Positions 10,733-19,736 of a DNA stretch of 64,000 nt are shown piece after piece. Below the pieces are notes generated by a model. The model was given only the letters and a program-made list of their open reading frames with translations. It did no database searches and was not told the DNA's origin. Position 1 is the stretch's first letter; every line of letters starts with the position of its first letter. The position numbers were made by a program, and so were the translations under genes. Source of the stretch: Sporosarcina ureae (GTDB taxonomy: Bacteria > Bacillota > Bacilli > Bacillales_A > Planococcaceae); the NCBI RefSeq assembly GCF_002109325.1, contig NZ_CP015348.1, forward strand, positions 1,068,501 through 1,132,500. The letters are read 5' to 3'.

Positions 10733-10741
10733 TGGTATAAT
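10733..10741 (+). promoter_or_regulatory. Extended -10 promoter element of hpr
   Basis: TGGTATAAT is a consensus extended -10, 34 bp before the hpr start. No good -35 is seen, which is normal for extended -10 promoters. Confidence 0.55.
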
Positions 10742-10775
10742 AAATAAAAAAGACTGACAGAAAGCAGGTGTCTCG

Positions 10776-11339
10776 ATGGCAGAGCAAATCATTTCACGTA
10801 AAGAAGCCATGATCTTTAATCAGCGCGTAGCCCAAATGTCCAAAGCATTATGGAAAGCTGTAGAGAAAGATTGGCAACAATGGATTAAACCGTATGACCT
10901 CAATATCAACGAACATCATATCTTATGGATCGCTTACCACCTTGAAGGCGCCACCATTTCAGATATCGCCAAGTTCGGAGTTATGCACGTCTCAACTGCC
11001 TTCAACTTCTCCAAGAAACTGGAACAACGTCAACTTCTATACTTTTCCAAAAAGGAAGACGATCGTCGCAATACATATGTGACGGTTTCAGAAGAAGGCA
11101 AAAAGTTGCTCGTAGAGATGAACGCAAATTATCATAATGAAGATTACAGTGTTCTTCAAGGGTCACTTCCTATTCGCGATATTTACGGGAAGTTCCCAGA
11201 ATTTCTCGAGGTCATGTCTGTCTTACGTAATATTTATGGCGATGACTTTATGGATATTTTCGAACGCGGTTTTCAAAACATCGAGAAAACCTATGTCGAC
11301 TCGAATGATTACCTAACAAAATCTCGAGTGGAGTCTTAA
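10776..11339 (+). CDS. hpr: MarR-family transition-state regulator Hpr (ScoC)
   Basis: Hpr/ScoC is a winged-helix repressor of extracellular protease and sporulation-phase genes. The 187-residue protein has the family's N-terminal helix with [19 protein letters not shown], the wHTH at about residues 45-105 ([23 protein letters not shown], then the wing [11 protein letters not shown]) and a C-terminal dimer helix region. It is somewhat shorter than the B. subtilis protein (203). It has its own extended -10 promoter and lies between yhaH and prsA, as expected. Confidence 0.93.
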   Translation: MAEQIISRKEAMIFNQRVAQMSKALWKAVEKDWQQWIKPYDLNINEHHILWIAYHLEGATISDIAKFGVMHVSTAFNFSKKLEQRQLLYFSKKEDDRRNTYVTVSEEGKKLLVEMNANYHNEDYSVLQGSLPIRDIYGKFPEFLEVMSVLRNIYGDDFMDIFERGFQNIEKTYVDSNDYLTKSRVES

Positions 11340-11425
11340 CTACCTTCTCCATACAAGGTTTAGGTTTTTCCTTTTGCTCACAAATTCTGCTATGATGGTA
11401 CAGAAGCAGAAAGAGGAGGTCTAAA

Positions 11426-11611
11426 ATGGTTATAGCGATTACCATTCTATTTTCATTGTTCTACTTATATCAAATTAATAAAATGACATTTGCTCTTTGC
11501 CAATCTAGAGAGATTCCAGAAGAAAAGCAGCCTAAGATATATCGGACTGTAAACATTCTAATCACAATCCTCATTTTATCCTTATATGTAGAAGTATTCT
11601 TTAGCGCATAA
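11426..11611 (+). CDS. Small two-span membrane protein, unknown
   Basis: A 61-residue product with hydrophobic segments at about residues 2-16 and 44-59, separated by a charged loop (QSREIPEEKQPKIYR). It has a perfect GAGGAGG Shine-Dalgarno 7 bases before the ATG and a strong terminator immediately after, so it is very probably expressed. I do not recognise a named family. It follows hpr by 86 bp. Confidence 0.75.
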   Translation: MVIAITILFSLFYLYQINKMTFALCQSREIPEEKQPKIYRTVNILITILILSLYVEVFFSA

Positions 11612-11622
11612 CACTATGTATT

Positions 11623-11656
11623 GCCCACCCCCATTGCTGGGGGCGGGCTTTTTTTT
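11623..11656 (+). terminator. Strong terminator after the small membrane gene
   Basis: GCCCACCCCCA/TGGGGGCGGGC around a TTGC loop (11623-11648), followed by eight T residues. Confidence 0.92.
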
Positions 11657-11756
11657 AGCACAAGTATGCAGCACCTACAATGATCAACAAAATGAATAAC
11701 ACAACAATTAAAGCAAAGCCTGATGATCCAGAACCGCCTTGAGTGTAACCGCTCAT
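11655..11756 (-). CDS. YjcZ-family small sporulation peptide
   Basis: A 33-residue peptide too short for most gene finders. It has a Gly/Ser-rich head (MSGYTQGGSGSSGF) and a single hydrophobic tail (ALIVVLFILLIIVGAAYLC). This matches the YjcZ/YhcZ-like sporulation peptides common in Bacillales, which are made in or around the spore. AAAGGGGGTG lies 6 bases before the ATG. Its stop overlaps the T-tract of the convergent terminator. Confidence 0.82.
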   Translation of the reverse strand: MSGYTQGGSGSSGFALIVVLFILLIIVGAAYLC

Positions 11757-11868
11757 GGTGACACCCCCTTTCACATTGTATCCTATGCGAATGTCGAAAA
11801 AAACGGTTGGGCATATCAGATCTATCCGTTCAATTGAGTGGTACAAAACACAAATTATCGCAAAGAAT

Positions 11869-11900
11869 AGACCGCTAATTCGCATAGGAATTAGCGGTCT
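11869..11900. repeat. Perfect 12-bp inverted repeat
   Basis: AGACCGCTAATT and AATTAGCGGTCT flank an 8-base loop. Neither side has a good T-tract. It may be a terminator of weak type or a protein site. Confidence 0.6.
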
Positions 11901-12186
11901 TTAAATGGAAAGATGAAATAACAACCTTCTATTAGTAGCACCTTCACTTCTATAATTCACGATATATAGGAATTGAAATTCATTCAAATAATGATTGTTA
12001 TGCAATGAACTCGTTGTATCCATAATTCCCCCTGTTGAATAAATCAAGATTTCCCTCAAAATGTTTTATTGCCATCCACCTTTACCTATTCTTAAAATCG
12101 AGTTGATTCGTGTGTTATTTAATTTGGTATCTCGTATTTTGTACTATTCAATCGAATGGGTTACATTTCAGACGAAGGGAACCTTT

Positions 12187-12214
12187 TTGATTTCCATCCG
12201 TTCTATGCTATAGT
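12187..12214 (+). promoter_or_regulatory. SigA-type promoter of prsA
   Basis: TTGATT (12187-12192), a 16-bp spacer and TATAGT (12209-12214) lie 52 bp before the prsA start. Confidence 0.6.
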
Positions 12215-12266
12215 GTTTACTTAAAGAATATACAGAATCAATACTTAGATTAGGGGAGTTAATTAC

Positions 12267-13223
12267 ATGAAAAAGAAAATGTTAGCATTTACACTTGCAG
12301 CTTCGGTTGCCGCTTTATCCGCATGTTCTGGTGGCGGCGATGAAAAAGTCATGACATCAAAAGCAGGAGACGTTACGAAAGATGAATTCTATCAAGAAAT
12401 GAAAGCATCTGTCGGTGAACAAGCTCTACAAATGATCATCTTGGAAAAAGTTTTGGATGATAAATATGATGTAGACGATAAGCAAGTAGACGCAGAATTT
12501 GATAAAAACAAAGAACAACTCGGTGAAAACTTCGATGCATTCTTGGCTCAACAAGGTCAGACACCTGAAAGCTTCAAGAAAATGATCCGTTTAAATAAAC
12601 TACAAGAAGCTGCATTGACTGATGGTGTGGAAGTTTCTGATGAAGATTTAGAGAAGCGCCTTGAAGAATCTCAAACTGAGATCAATGCTCGTCATATCTT
12701 AGTTGAAGATGAAGCAACAGCAAAAGAAGTAAAAGAGAAGTTGGATAAAGGAGAAGACTTTGCAAAAGTAGCAAAAGAATTCTCTACTGATCCAGGTTCT
12801 AAAGACGAAGGCGGCGATCTTGATTGGTTCGCATACGGTGTCATGGTTCCTGAATTCTGGAACGCTGCATATGACCTAGAGCCAGGCAAAATCAGTGAGC
12901 CGGTTCAATCAGAAAACGGCTTCCACGTTATTGAAGTAAAAGAAAAGCGTAAAACTGATGATGAAAAAGTGACTGACGAAAAGAAAGATGAAATTCGCCA
13001 AGAACTATTGATGGAAAAAGCTGACGAGAACGAACTATTGGCTAAAGTTTCGAAGTTAGTGAAAGATGCTGACGTGAAGATTAAGGACGAAGATTTGAAA
13101 TCCGCTCTTGATCTGTTCAAGATGGATGAGAAACCAGCTGAAGACGCTCCGGCTGTCGAAGAAGCACCTGCAGAAGACGCTCCAGCTGATGACGCTGAAG
13201 TAGAAGTTGAAGAAGAAAAGTAA
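12267..13223 (+). CDS. prsA: Foldase lipoprotein PrsA (peptidyl-prolyl isomerase)
   Basis: PrsA folds secreted proteins on the outer face of the membrane. The 318-residue precursor has a lysine-rich signal sequence ending in lipobox LSAC, with Cys20 as the lipidated residue. A SurA-like N-domain is followed by a parvulin (PPIC) domain at about 132-230 (ARHILV, GGDLDWFAYG, NGFHVIEV). The C-terminus is an unusual long acidic Glu/Asp/Ala/Pro tail (about 285-318, with EEAPAEDAPADDAE), probably a flexible extension. It is monocistronic with its own promoter and terminator. Confidence 0.97.
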   Translation: MKKKMLAFTLAASVAALSACSGGGDEKVMTSKAGDVTKDEFYQEMKASVGEQALQMIILEKVLDDKYDVDDKQVDAEFDKNKEQLGENFDAFLAQQGQTPESFKKMIRLNKLQEAALTDGVEVSDEDLEKRLEESQTEINARHILVEDEATAKEVKEKLDKGEDFAKVAKEFSTDPGSKDEGGDLDWFAYGVMVPEFWNAAYDLEPGKISEPVQSENGFHVIEVKEKRKTDDEKVTDEKKDEIRQELLMEKADENELLAKVSKLVKDADVKIKDEDLKSALDLFKMDEKPAEDAPAVEEAPAEDAPADDAEVEVEEEK

Positions 13224-13233
13224 TTGGTACATG

Positions 13234-13274
13234 AAAAAGGTCTGTCTCGGAAATTCCGATGACAGACCTTTTTT
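13234..13274 (+). terminator. prsA terminator
   Basis: AAAAAGGTCTGTC/GACAGACCTTTTT stem with a 14-base loop and a terminal T run. Confidence 0.92.
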
Positions 13275-13339
13275 GTTGTTTTACAAACCCTTTTCTCTTC
13301 TTGTGTTTTTGCAGAGGTAGTGGTTTGACTAGCAATGTA

Positions 13340-13450
13340 AATGGGGTGATCATTGGCCCCACTTCGACGGTGGCGGATGGCTTCCGCAATGAGCCAGACA
13401 GGAAGTGCGCCTGGCTGTCTCATTACTACGCCTACCACGTGCAGCCGCCT
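13340..13450. repeat. Diverged member of the long palindromic repeat family
   Basis: It has the same plan as the two better copies at 13570 and 13830. Outer GGCGG/CCGCC arms enclose ATGAGCCAGACAGG and CCTGGCTGTCTCAT arms. Sequence is diverged, so family membership is inferred from the shared inner arms. Confidence 0.5.
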
Positions 13451-13509
13451 ACGTTAGATAGTGTGTAGAGCAGTTCTGATTCTTCTTTTGCAAGAATAAG
13501 GAACGAATA

Positions 13510-14000
13510 CTACCAGGTCACTGGTTTCATCTACTATAAACCACAACCTGACTTGGCAAGTACTTAGTAGCGCAGGCACAACTGCGGGGTAAGCCGTGGC
13601 CATGAGACAACTGGCAGCTCCACCGCCAGCTGGCTCATGGCTGTAGGCAATCCCCCACGTGCCTGCGCGGCTCCAAAGCATGACCCTCGCTACTTTCAAT
13701 GAACAAGCCAATCTCGAGCAACGACCTAATCTATCTCCTAATGACTTAGCTAAGACAGAAGAATCGTACCACCCAGTCACTGGTTTTCATCTTCTATAAA
13801 CAACAACCTAACTTGGTTCCCACTTAGTAGCGCAGGCACAACTGCGGGGTAGGCCGTGGCCATGAGACAACTGGCAGCTCCACCGCCAGCTGGCTCATGG
13901 CTGTAGGCAATCCCCCACGTGCCTGTGCGGGTCCGAAAAGCAGAACCTTTACTTATTTCTATGCACAAGTCATCCTCGAGCAACGACCCAATAAGTAGAT
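13510..14000. repeat. Two tandem ~230-bp repeats with a 99-bp palindromic core
   Basis: The cores are 13570-13668 and 13830-13928. Each is one long imperfect palindrome: GCGCAGGCAC...GTGCCTGCGC (GTGCCTGTGC in copy two), then GCGGGG/CCCC, GGCCATGAG/CTCATGGC and GGCAGCT/AGCTGGC around CCACCGCC. Flanks are also shared (CACTGGTTTTCAT-TATAAA on the left, TCGAGCAACGACC on the right). Open frames crossing it are by-products. With the diverged copy it fills the whole yhaM-prsA gap (13275-14041), which holds no gene. Confidence 0.88.
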
Positions 14001-14041
14001 CAACGTTGCCTTCTACTACCCTGACTCGTTATTTACCTACA

Positions 14042-14980
14042 TCACTCAAAAGTTGGCTTATAGAACGAACGGTTATCCAGTGGGAATACGCGCTCAGAGA
14101 ACTCGCCTGGCGTAGTTTTCGACATGACGCGGTTCAGCATATTCATCTTCGCATCGATATTATCAATATAATGAAGAATCTCCGCCTCCTTCAACATCGG
14201 ACGCTTCGGACTGCCCCACTCCTCTTTACCATGGTGAGACAACACCATATGCTGAAGCAACATCACTTCCTCACCCTCAATCTCCAACTCTTCTGCAGCC
14301 TTGGAAATTTCATTGACCATGATCGTAATATGCCCTAGCAAATTCCCTTCGATCGTATACTGCGTACCGACCGGGCCTGACAACTCGATAACTTTACCGA
14401 TATCATGCAAAATAATTCCTGCATACAGTAAATCTTTGTTCAATGTTGGATACAATTCCGCAATTGCCTTACCGAGTTTCAACATCGAAACAACGTGGTC
14501 TAATAAGCCTGAAACGTAGTCATGATGATTTCTCGTAGCCGCTGGATATAATACGAAATCTTGCTGATGTTTCTTCAATAAATGACGTGTCACGCGCTGG
14601 ATTTGTGGATTCTGCATTTCAAAGAAATACTGCATTAATTCGTCTAACAATACTTCCTTGCTCTTTTCGGCAGAAGGTACTAAATCCGCAATTGTTACCC
14701 CTTCATCTTCTTTCGCAGGACGAATTGCTTTCAAACGAAGTTGATTTTTTCCACGGTACTCATGAATTTCTCCGCCTACTTTTACGATGGTTGCTCCCTG
14801 ATACATCTGAGCTTGTTCTTCACCCGCATCCCAAAGTTTCGCTTCAAGGTCACCACTTTTATCTTGCAGAATCAACGTCATGAACGGACTCCCTTGCTGT
14901 GTGACACCTTTTGTTGCCTGCTTAATCAATAAATACATGTCGATTGTTTCGCCGACTTGATAGTCAAGTAGTTTTTTCAT
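14042..14980 (-). CDS. yhaM: 3'-5' exoribonuclease YhaM
   Basis: YhaM is a Gram-positive 3'-to-5' RNA exonuclease that also acts on DNA ends. The 312-residue protein has an N-terminal OB-fold (about 12-95, with [21 protein letters not shown]) and an HD domain (about 160-290) with HDIGK and the metal-ligand histidines HHDY, HH and SHHG. Its ATG overlaps the stop of yhaN by one base (TGATG), so it is translationally coupled. Family length is about 314. Confidence 0.95.
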   Translation of the reverse strand: MKKLLDYQVGETIDMYLLIKQATKGVTQQGSPFMTLILQDKSGDLEAKLWDAGEEQAQMYQGATIVKVGGEIHEYRGKNQLRLKAIRPAKEDEGVTIADLVPSAEKSKEVLLDELMQYFFEMQNPQIQRVTRHLLKKHQQDFVLYPAATRNHHDYVSGLLDHVVSMLKLGKAIAELYPTLNKDLLYAGIILHDIGKVIELSGPVGTQYTIEGNLLGHITIMVNEISKAAEELEIEGEEVMLLQHMVLSHHGKEEWGSPKRPMLKEAEILHYIDNIDAKMNMLNRVMSKTTPGEFSERVFPLDNRSFYKPTFE

Positions 14981-17832
14981 CAGTGGATCTCCCCTTTAAC
15001 TTTTCGTCCAATCTCAATTGTATGAGGTTCACTTGGCCATTTCGACTTCATTTCTTGATGGCAAGTAAAGTACAGAAATTGATGAGATGGTTGTAACTCC
15101 GTAAGTATTTCTATCATACGCGAAAGTCGCTCATTATCAAAGTGAACAAATGGGTCATCCATAATAATTGGAAACGGTGCGCGCTCTGATAATTCATACG
15201 CTAACGCCAAGCGCAACGAAAGGTAGGCTTGCTCTTTTGTCGCTTGACTAAGCTCATTGATCATGAAAGATTGCCCTTCTGTTGTGACTGCCTCGAAATA
15301 GCCTTCCACAGTTAAGCCAAGCGTCGCATATCGATTCCCAGTTAATTTGCTAAACCATTCATTCGCCTGAAGAAGAACGGCCGGTAATTGATGTTCTTTC
15401 CACTCGCTCATCGTTTGCCGAATTGCCTCACGGACGGCTTTTCGGATTACCCATTGTTCTGTCATATCTTCTAGCTCAGCTTTTCGCACTTCAAATAATT
15501 GCTGAAGTTCGCTATACGTTCGGCTTGCAACCATTTGCGAGATTTCATGTCCAACTTTCACTTGCTCATCTACAAGCTCCACTACTTCTTTGCGAATCAT
15601 TTCCAGGCGGTTTGTCGTTTCACTGCGCTGTCGCTCAAGTTCAGGTAAAGTCCACTCTTTAACTACCGGTTCCTTGGTATATAAGGACAGTTGTGCTTCT
15701 ACTTCTTTTAGCTGTCGTTTTAATAATTGTGCATCTTGATCTTGCTGATATGCTGTGTAAAATTGTTCTTTTTCTGATACCCCAATAACCTCGAACAATT
15801 GTTGAATTTCTGCTGTTACCGTCTCCAACAATTCCTGTGTTTCAACTAATTGCTCTTTAATTTCACGTAGCGTTTGTTCTTTACTTAGATGCTTTTCTTG
15901 TAGGCTGTTCTGACGCTGTAGTTCTTGACGAATTCTCTCATACAAACCTTCTTCAGCCACTGGCCCGAGTACTTCTTCCACTTCTTGAATTAATGACCGT
16001 ATTAGCTGTGTCGTAGTTTGTAGACGTTGTTGCCATGTTCTCTGATCTATCTCCACGTCTTGAAACTCGCGCAACAAACGAAAGCTTTCTTGGATATTGA
16101 ATGTTGGATCGAATGGCTCATCTCGTAACAGATCTTGCAACTTCTTCACCGCTTGTTGTTTTAACTGATAAAGTTGTTCCATTTCCTCTGCGTATTTCTG
16201 CAATTTACGATCCATTCTTTCAATCTCTGTTGATATTTGTTGCTGATCACGTTGTTGCATGTCATGACGTGCAGCTAGCTTTTCCAGTTCGATCGCCAGC
16301 TCTTCATGGTCTCGAATGAACGTTTGCTGGTCTGATACAGAATCAGGTTTTTGTGTAAATAACCAAAACCCGACCGCCATGACTACTAGACCAAGCCCCG
16401 CGAACAACCACTGCTGCTGCATGACACTATATGCCCCGATCACTAGTCCAATGAGCAAAATAATGATCGGAACCATTCCATTCGAAGCCTGCTGACCCCC
16501 TGCAGATACAATGAATTTAGCTTCTGCAAGTTTACGCTGCAATTCCGGCCAGGTTGCCAGTTTCTCTCTTTCAGAATCAGTCAATCGCAAACGTTCAGTC
16601 CGTTCATTTTGTCGCTCCGCTTCTTGACGTTCACTTTCCGCCTCCGCCAATAAGCGCTGCAATGCTTTTAATTGCTGATCCATTTCTTTCTGTTCCTCAA
16701 GAACTGGTTCGAGTTGGCGTTCACGTTGAATGGAAACATCCATTGTCCCTATAGATGCTAGTTGTTCATCCGTTAATCCTAAACGATTGATGAACTGGTG
16801 CCGTTTCTTTTCAAGTACTTGTATTTCCTGTTCAGCAGTAAGCCGCTCCGATCGTAATCGATGCCATTCTGCTTCTTGTGCTACCCAGCGTTCCAGTTTT
16901 TGTTGTTCACTTTTGGGGCGCAAGTCGATCAATTCCGATTGCCACTCCGCTTGTTCTTTCTCTAAACGTGATTTCTTTAACTTCAATTCTGATTGCTTAC
17001 TTGCAAGTTCTTCGTAACGGCGAATACCTGCTGCTGGAAATTCATCAGGTAGATGGGAGATTTGTTCAAGTAATTGGTTGCGCTGTTGCTGCAACGGAAC
17101 AACTTGCATCGCGATTCGCTGTTCTTCAGATTGCTTGTAAAGGCGCTGCTCTTCTGAACGTAATGCCGCCACTTGTTCGTCAAGTTCTTGCTTGCGAATA
17201 GTCAACGGTTCATACGTGGAAAGCTTTTGTTGTTCTTTCAACATCGCTTGTTCCAGTTCACGTATTTCGGCCAGTTTTTTATTCATGGGTGGTATTTTGC
17301 CCGATTTTTTGAAGAGGCCACCCATTTCCTTCTCCATCTTCTTTTCCACTTTCCATAACGTATCGAGACCTGTCGTCCCAGACGCAAGTAATGTCCGACT
17401 CAAATCATTTTCATCCATTTTCTCAAGATCTTGTAGTTGGAATAAGGAGAAAGAGAAGATCGATTCAAATGCTTGCCGATCATAACCTCTTAACAACCTC
17501 TTCAATTCCTCATCTTCTGCAATACGTCCATCATCAAAACGGATAGAGACGTCCCCCGAAGACTTTCCACGCACTCGTTCGATCATCCAATTACCATACT
17601 CTTGATCATCTATATAGAGACAGCCACCGTATTTCCCACCTGTTTTCGGTTCATAGCGTAGCTCTTGTTGATTCTTTTGAGGAAATCCAAATAAAATATG
17701 AAGGATGGCTTGCTGAATAGTCGTTTTCCCCGCTTCATTCGGTCCATATAACAGGTTCATGCCCGGTCGCAAATCCATTTCCAAATTTTCATGCTGACCG
17801 AATCCGTACAGAAGTATTTTTCGGATTTTCAT
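14980..17832 (-). CDS. yhaN: SbcC/Rad50-like ATPase YhaN
   Basis: A 950-residue AAA/SMC-like ATPase with an N-terminal Walker A (GPNEAGKTT, about residue 30), a very long coiled coil, and C-terminal Walker B ([11 protein letters not shown], about 890-900). It probably works with the phosphoesterase YhaO as an SbcCD/Mre11-Rad50-like nuclease. Unusually for this fold, a pair of hydrophobic helices lies in the middle of the coiled coil (about 430-475, [18 protein letters not shown] and [18 protein letters not shown]), suggesting membrane tethering. The start at 17832 has AAGGAGGG upstream and is chosen over the frame start at 17856. It overlaps or abuts both neighbours, forming a yhaONM operon. 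Confidence 0.92.
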   Translation of the reverse strand: MKIRKILLYGFGQHENLEMDLRPGMNLLYGPNEAGKTTIQQAILHILFGFPQKNQQELRYEPKTGGKYGGCLYIDDQEYGNWMIERVRGKSSGDVSIRFDDGRIAEDEELKRLLRGYDRQAFESIFSFSLFQLQDLEKMDENDLSRTLLASGTTGLDTLWKVEKKMEKEMGGLFKKSGKIPPMNKKLAEIRELEQAMLKEQQKLSTYEPLTIRKQELDEQVAALRSEEQRLYKQSEEQRIAMQVVPLQQQRNQLLEQISHLPDEFPAAGIRRYEELASKQSELKLKKSRLEKEQAEWQSELIDLRPKSEQQKLERWVAQEAEWHRLRSERLTAEQEIQVLEKKRHQFINRLGLTDEQLASIGTMDVSIQRERQLEPVLEEQKEMDQQLKALQRLLAEAESERQEAERQNERTERLRLTDSEREKLATWPELQRKLAEAKFIVSAGGQQASNGMVPIIILLIGLVIGAYSVMQQQWLFAGLGLVVMAVGFWLFTQKPDSVSDQQTFIRDHEELAIELEKLAARHDMQQRDQQQISTEIERMDRKLQKYAEEMEQLYQLKQQAVKKLQDLLRDEPFDPTFNIQESFRLLREFQDVEIDQRTWQQRLQTTTQLIRSLIQEVEEVLGPVAEEGLYERIRQELQRQNSLQEKHLSKEQTLREIKEQLVETQELLETVTAEIQQLFEVIGVSEKEQFYTAYQQDQDAQLLKRQLKEVEAQLSLYTKEPVVKEWTLPELERQRSETTNRLEMIRKEVVELVDEQVKVGHEISQMVASRTYSELQQLFEVRKAELEDMTEQWVIRKAVREAIRQTMSEWKEHQLPAVLLQANEWFSKLTGNRYATLGLTVEGYFEAVTTEGQSFMINELSQATKEQAYLSLRLALAYELSERAPFPIIMDDPFVHFDNERLSRMIEILTELQPSHQFLYFTCHQEMKSKWPSEPHTIEIGRKVKGEIH

Positions 17833-17833
17833 T

Positions 17834-19036
17834 TTAGCCCTCCTTCCACATTTCATCCTCTAGCAATGCGGCTGCCTGCTGTGTCAATCGCTCAAAATCT
17901 GTAGGTGTTAACGCTTCTAAATAGCGACCCGCTTTATGGCTATACACTTCTTTTACCAAGTCATTCCAGTCATCTGTTTCCCAGCCGGATAACGTGCTCT
18001 CCACTGGCTCAAGTAATGAATTTGAAACTACCGTACCTCTGATCAATGGCCATTCAATCGATGAAATCCAGACGAATGGCTCCATGTCTTCATATTGTTC
18101 TCGCAAAATATCAAGCCACTCCACTTCAGATCTAGCTAAATCGTTTGCTAGCCCTTCCGTATGTTCCATCACTAGTTCTACGACGACACTGCCAATTTCG
18201 GCTGTCAATTGATCAACGGCTTCCTGACATGCTGAAATCCAGTCATCCGCATATTCGATTCCTTCGCATGAAACAGTCAATGACGTGAAGACAATATCCG
18301 ACGTTTCCACAAATGTAAGAGACGTGTTGGCAGGTGTCAACGAGACGTCGTAAAATCCTTTATGCCCTTGTTCATTACGGTGCCTTCCTTGAATATTACC
18401 TGGATAGACGATGGGCGGTTCTTGAGACAACACTTGGCGTTTATGAATATGACCAAGCGCCCAGTAATGGTAGTGCTTACTTTGCATTTCATTGATAGTA
18501 AACGGTGCATAGACGGCATGCTCTGCGTCACCCGCCACACTTCCGTGTAACAGGCCGATATGTATTCCATCTGCTGCATTTGGATAGTGCGGAATCATCG
18601 GTTCTTTGACATGACGCTGTGGGTAGCTAAAGCCGTGTAAATAAATAGTTTCATTACGAATAGTTAGTTGTTTTTGCTCTACATGTTCAGAAAACACGTG
18701 AACGTTTTCCGGCAATGACACGCGAGTCCATCTGCCTGCTAAATGGTCGTGATTTCCATATGACAAGTAGACCGGGATCTTCACTTTTTGAAGTTGTTGC
18801 ATACCTTGCTGGAAACGAATTTGCGCACGCAAGCTACGGTCTTCACCGTCGTATAGGTCACCGACAATGACAATGAAATCCGGTCGCTCTTTAACTGCGT
18901 AGGCTATGAATCGGTCGAACGCAGCGAATGTAGACTGCTGCAGTCGAGCGAGCTCGTCCGGCCCTGCTGCGGACATGCCTTTAAAAGGGCTGTCCAAATG
19001 CAGGTCGGCTGTATGTAAAAAACGGATGGGTTCCAT
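17834..19036 (-). CDS. yhaO: Metallophosphoesterase YhaO (SbcD/Mre11-like)
   Basis: A 400-residue calcineurin-like phosphoesterase, the likely nuclease partner of YhaN. Metal-binding motifs appear in order: HTADLHLDSPF (about 7-17), GDLYDGED (about 58), GNHD (about 93), LLHG (about 167) and GHIHK (about 199). A C-terminal capping domain follows. The ATG at 19036 has GAGGTG at the correct distance, while the GTG at 19054 lies upstream of that Shine-Dalgarno. Its stop is one base from the yhaN start. Confidence 0.93.
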   Translation of the reverse strand: MEPIRFLHTADLHLDSPFKGMSAAGPDELARLQQSTFAAFDRFIAYAVKERPDFIVIVGDLYDGEDRSLRAQIRFQQGMQQLQKVKIPVYLSYGNHDHLAGRWTRVSLPENVHVFSEHVEQKQLTIRNETIYLHGFSYPQRHVKEPMIPHYPNAADGIHIGLLHGSVAGDAEHAVYAPFTINEMQSKHYHYWALGHIHKRQVLSQEPPIVYPGNIQGRHRNEQGHKGFYDVSLTPANTSLTFVETSDIVFTSLTVSCEGIEYADDWISACQEAVDQLTAEIGSVVVELVMEHTEGLANDLARSEVEWLDILREQYEDMEPFVWISSIEWPLIRGTVVSNSLLEPVESTLSGWETDDWNDLVKEVYSHKAGRYLEALTPTDFERLTQQAAALLEDEMWKEG

Positions 19037-19211
19037 AAGTTGCACCTCTTCCACGAATACTCGTTCCTATTTTACCATATTTCATCTATTACTGGAAAGC
19101 AGACAGGCGAAACAGTAGTAAATGGGAAAGCACCGTTAATCGACGTTCCAGGCGGACGCTTTCCTGCGGGCATGGCTTGAGTCTCCTCGTACTCACTAAC
19201 TCCACTTACAC

Positions 19212-19331
19212 TTGAATTTGAACTTGAACTTGAACTTGAATTTGAACTTGAACTTGAACTTGAACTTGAACTTGAATTTGAACTTGAACTTGAACTTGAA
19301 CTTGAACTTGAACTTGAACTTGAACTTGAAT
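19212..19331. repeat. Hexanucleotide array (TTGAAC/TTGAAT) x 20
   Basis: Exactly 120 bp of uninterrupted TTGAAC or TTGAAT units. It is a simple-sequence tract prone to length change. Translations give low-complexity frames only. Confidence 0.97.
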
Positions 19332-19402
19332 AAGTTTAGGCATAACAACAGTTCACACACTACTTACAATGAGTGATATAAGTACCTCCACTCAATAAGT
19401 AG

Positions 19403-19593
19403 GATGGAAGCGGAAGCTGGTGGCGAAGTGCAAAGACGTGCTCCTAACGCTGCGCTTTTACTCGCAAAAGCCGTTCTTCGTTACGGCTCTTCCCGCAGGA
19501 TCAGCTCGAAAGGAGAGACAACCAAAAGGGAGCTTGCGACCTGGTTGGCTCACCGAGAGCCCATGGGAAAGCGTCCGCCAGCTGGAGCTTCCA
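19403..19593. repeat. Mosaic palindromic repeat element, copy 1
   Basis: The outer arms are GGATGGAAGCGGAAGCTGG and CCAGCTGGAGCTTCCATCC. Inside, in order, are an inner module (GTGCAAAGACGTGCTCC...TTACGGCTCT) and a module with GGATCAGCTCGAAAGG-GAGACAACC, then GTTGGCTCACCG and GGGAAAGCGTCCGCC. A second copy at 34500-34700 has the inner module inverted and moved. Confidence 0.85.
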
Positions 19594-19622
19594 TCCCTTG
19601 TACTCACTAACTCCCCTTACTC

Positions 19623-19676
19623 TTGAACTTGAACTTGAACTTGAACTCGAACTTGAACTTGAACTCAAACTTAAAT
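19623..19676. repeat. Degenerate hexanucleotide array x 9
   Basis: Nine units of TTGAAC with variants TCGAAC, TCAAAC and TTAAAT. It is the same repeat as at 19212 and is preceded by the same CTCACTAACTCC tag. Confidence 0.9.
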
Positions 19677-19736
19677 CCACATAAAAAAAGTATCCCAAGA
19701 AGCACTGTAACTTCAAGGGACACTCTTCACCTAAAC

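Larger units (their letters stand above)
11757..12266. other. Intergenic region upstream of prsA
   Basis: No gene is supported here. It contains a 12-bp perfect inverted repeat (11869-11900), an AT-rich stretch, and the prsA promoter near its right end. I see no T-box, S-box or other riboswitch core. Confidence 0.6.
19055..19736. other. Gene-free repeat block between yhaO and yhaP
   Basis: It contains a partial palindromic repeat (about 19145-19200, GGCGGACGCTTTCCTGCGGGC), a 20-copy hexamer array, a full ~200-bp mosaic palindromic element, and a second 9-copy hexamer array. A GTACTCACTAACTCC tag (19188 and 19600) directly precedes both hexamer arrays, so the whole looks like a duplicated composite unit. 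No gene is supported. Confidence 0.8.

Noticed and set aside
13454..13983. Two near-identical frames on the minus strand (AGTWGIAYSHEPAGG pattern)
   Set aside because: The shared sequence is the palindromic repeat core. There is no Shine-Dalgarno, and the frames differ outside the repeat.
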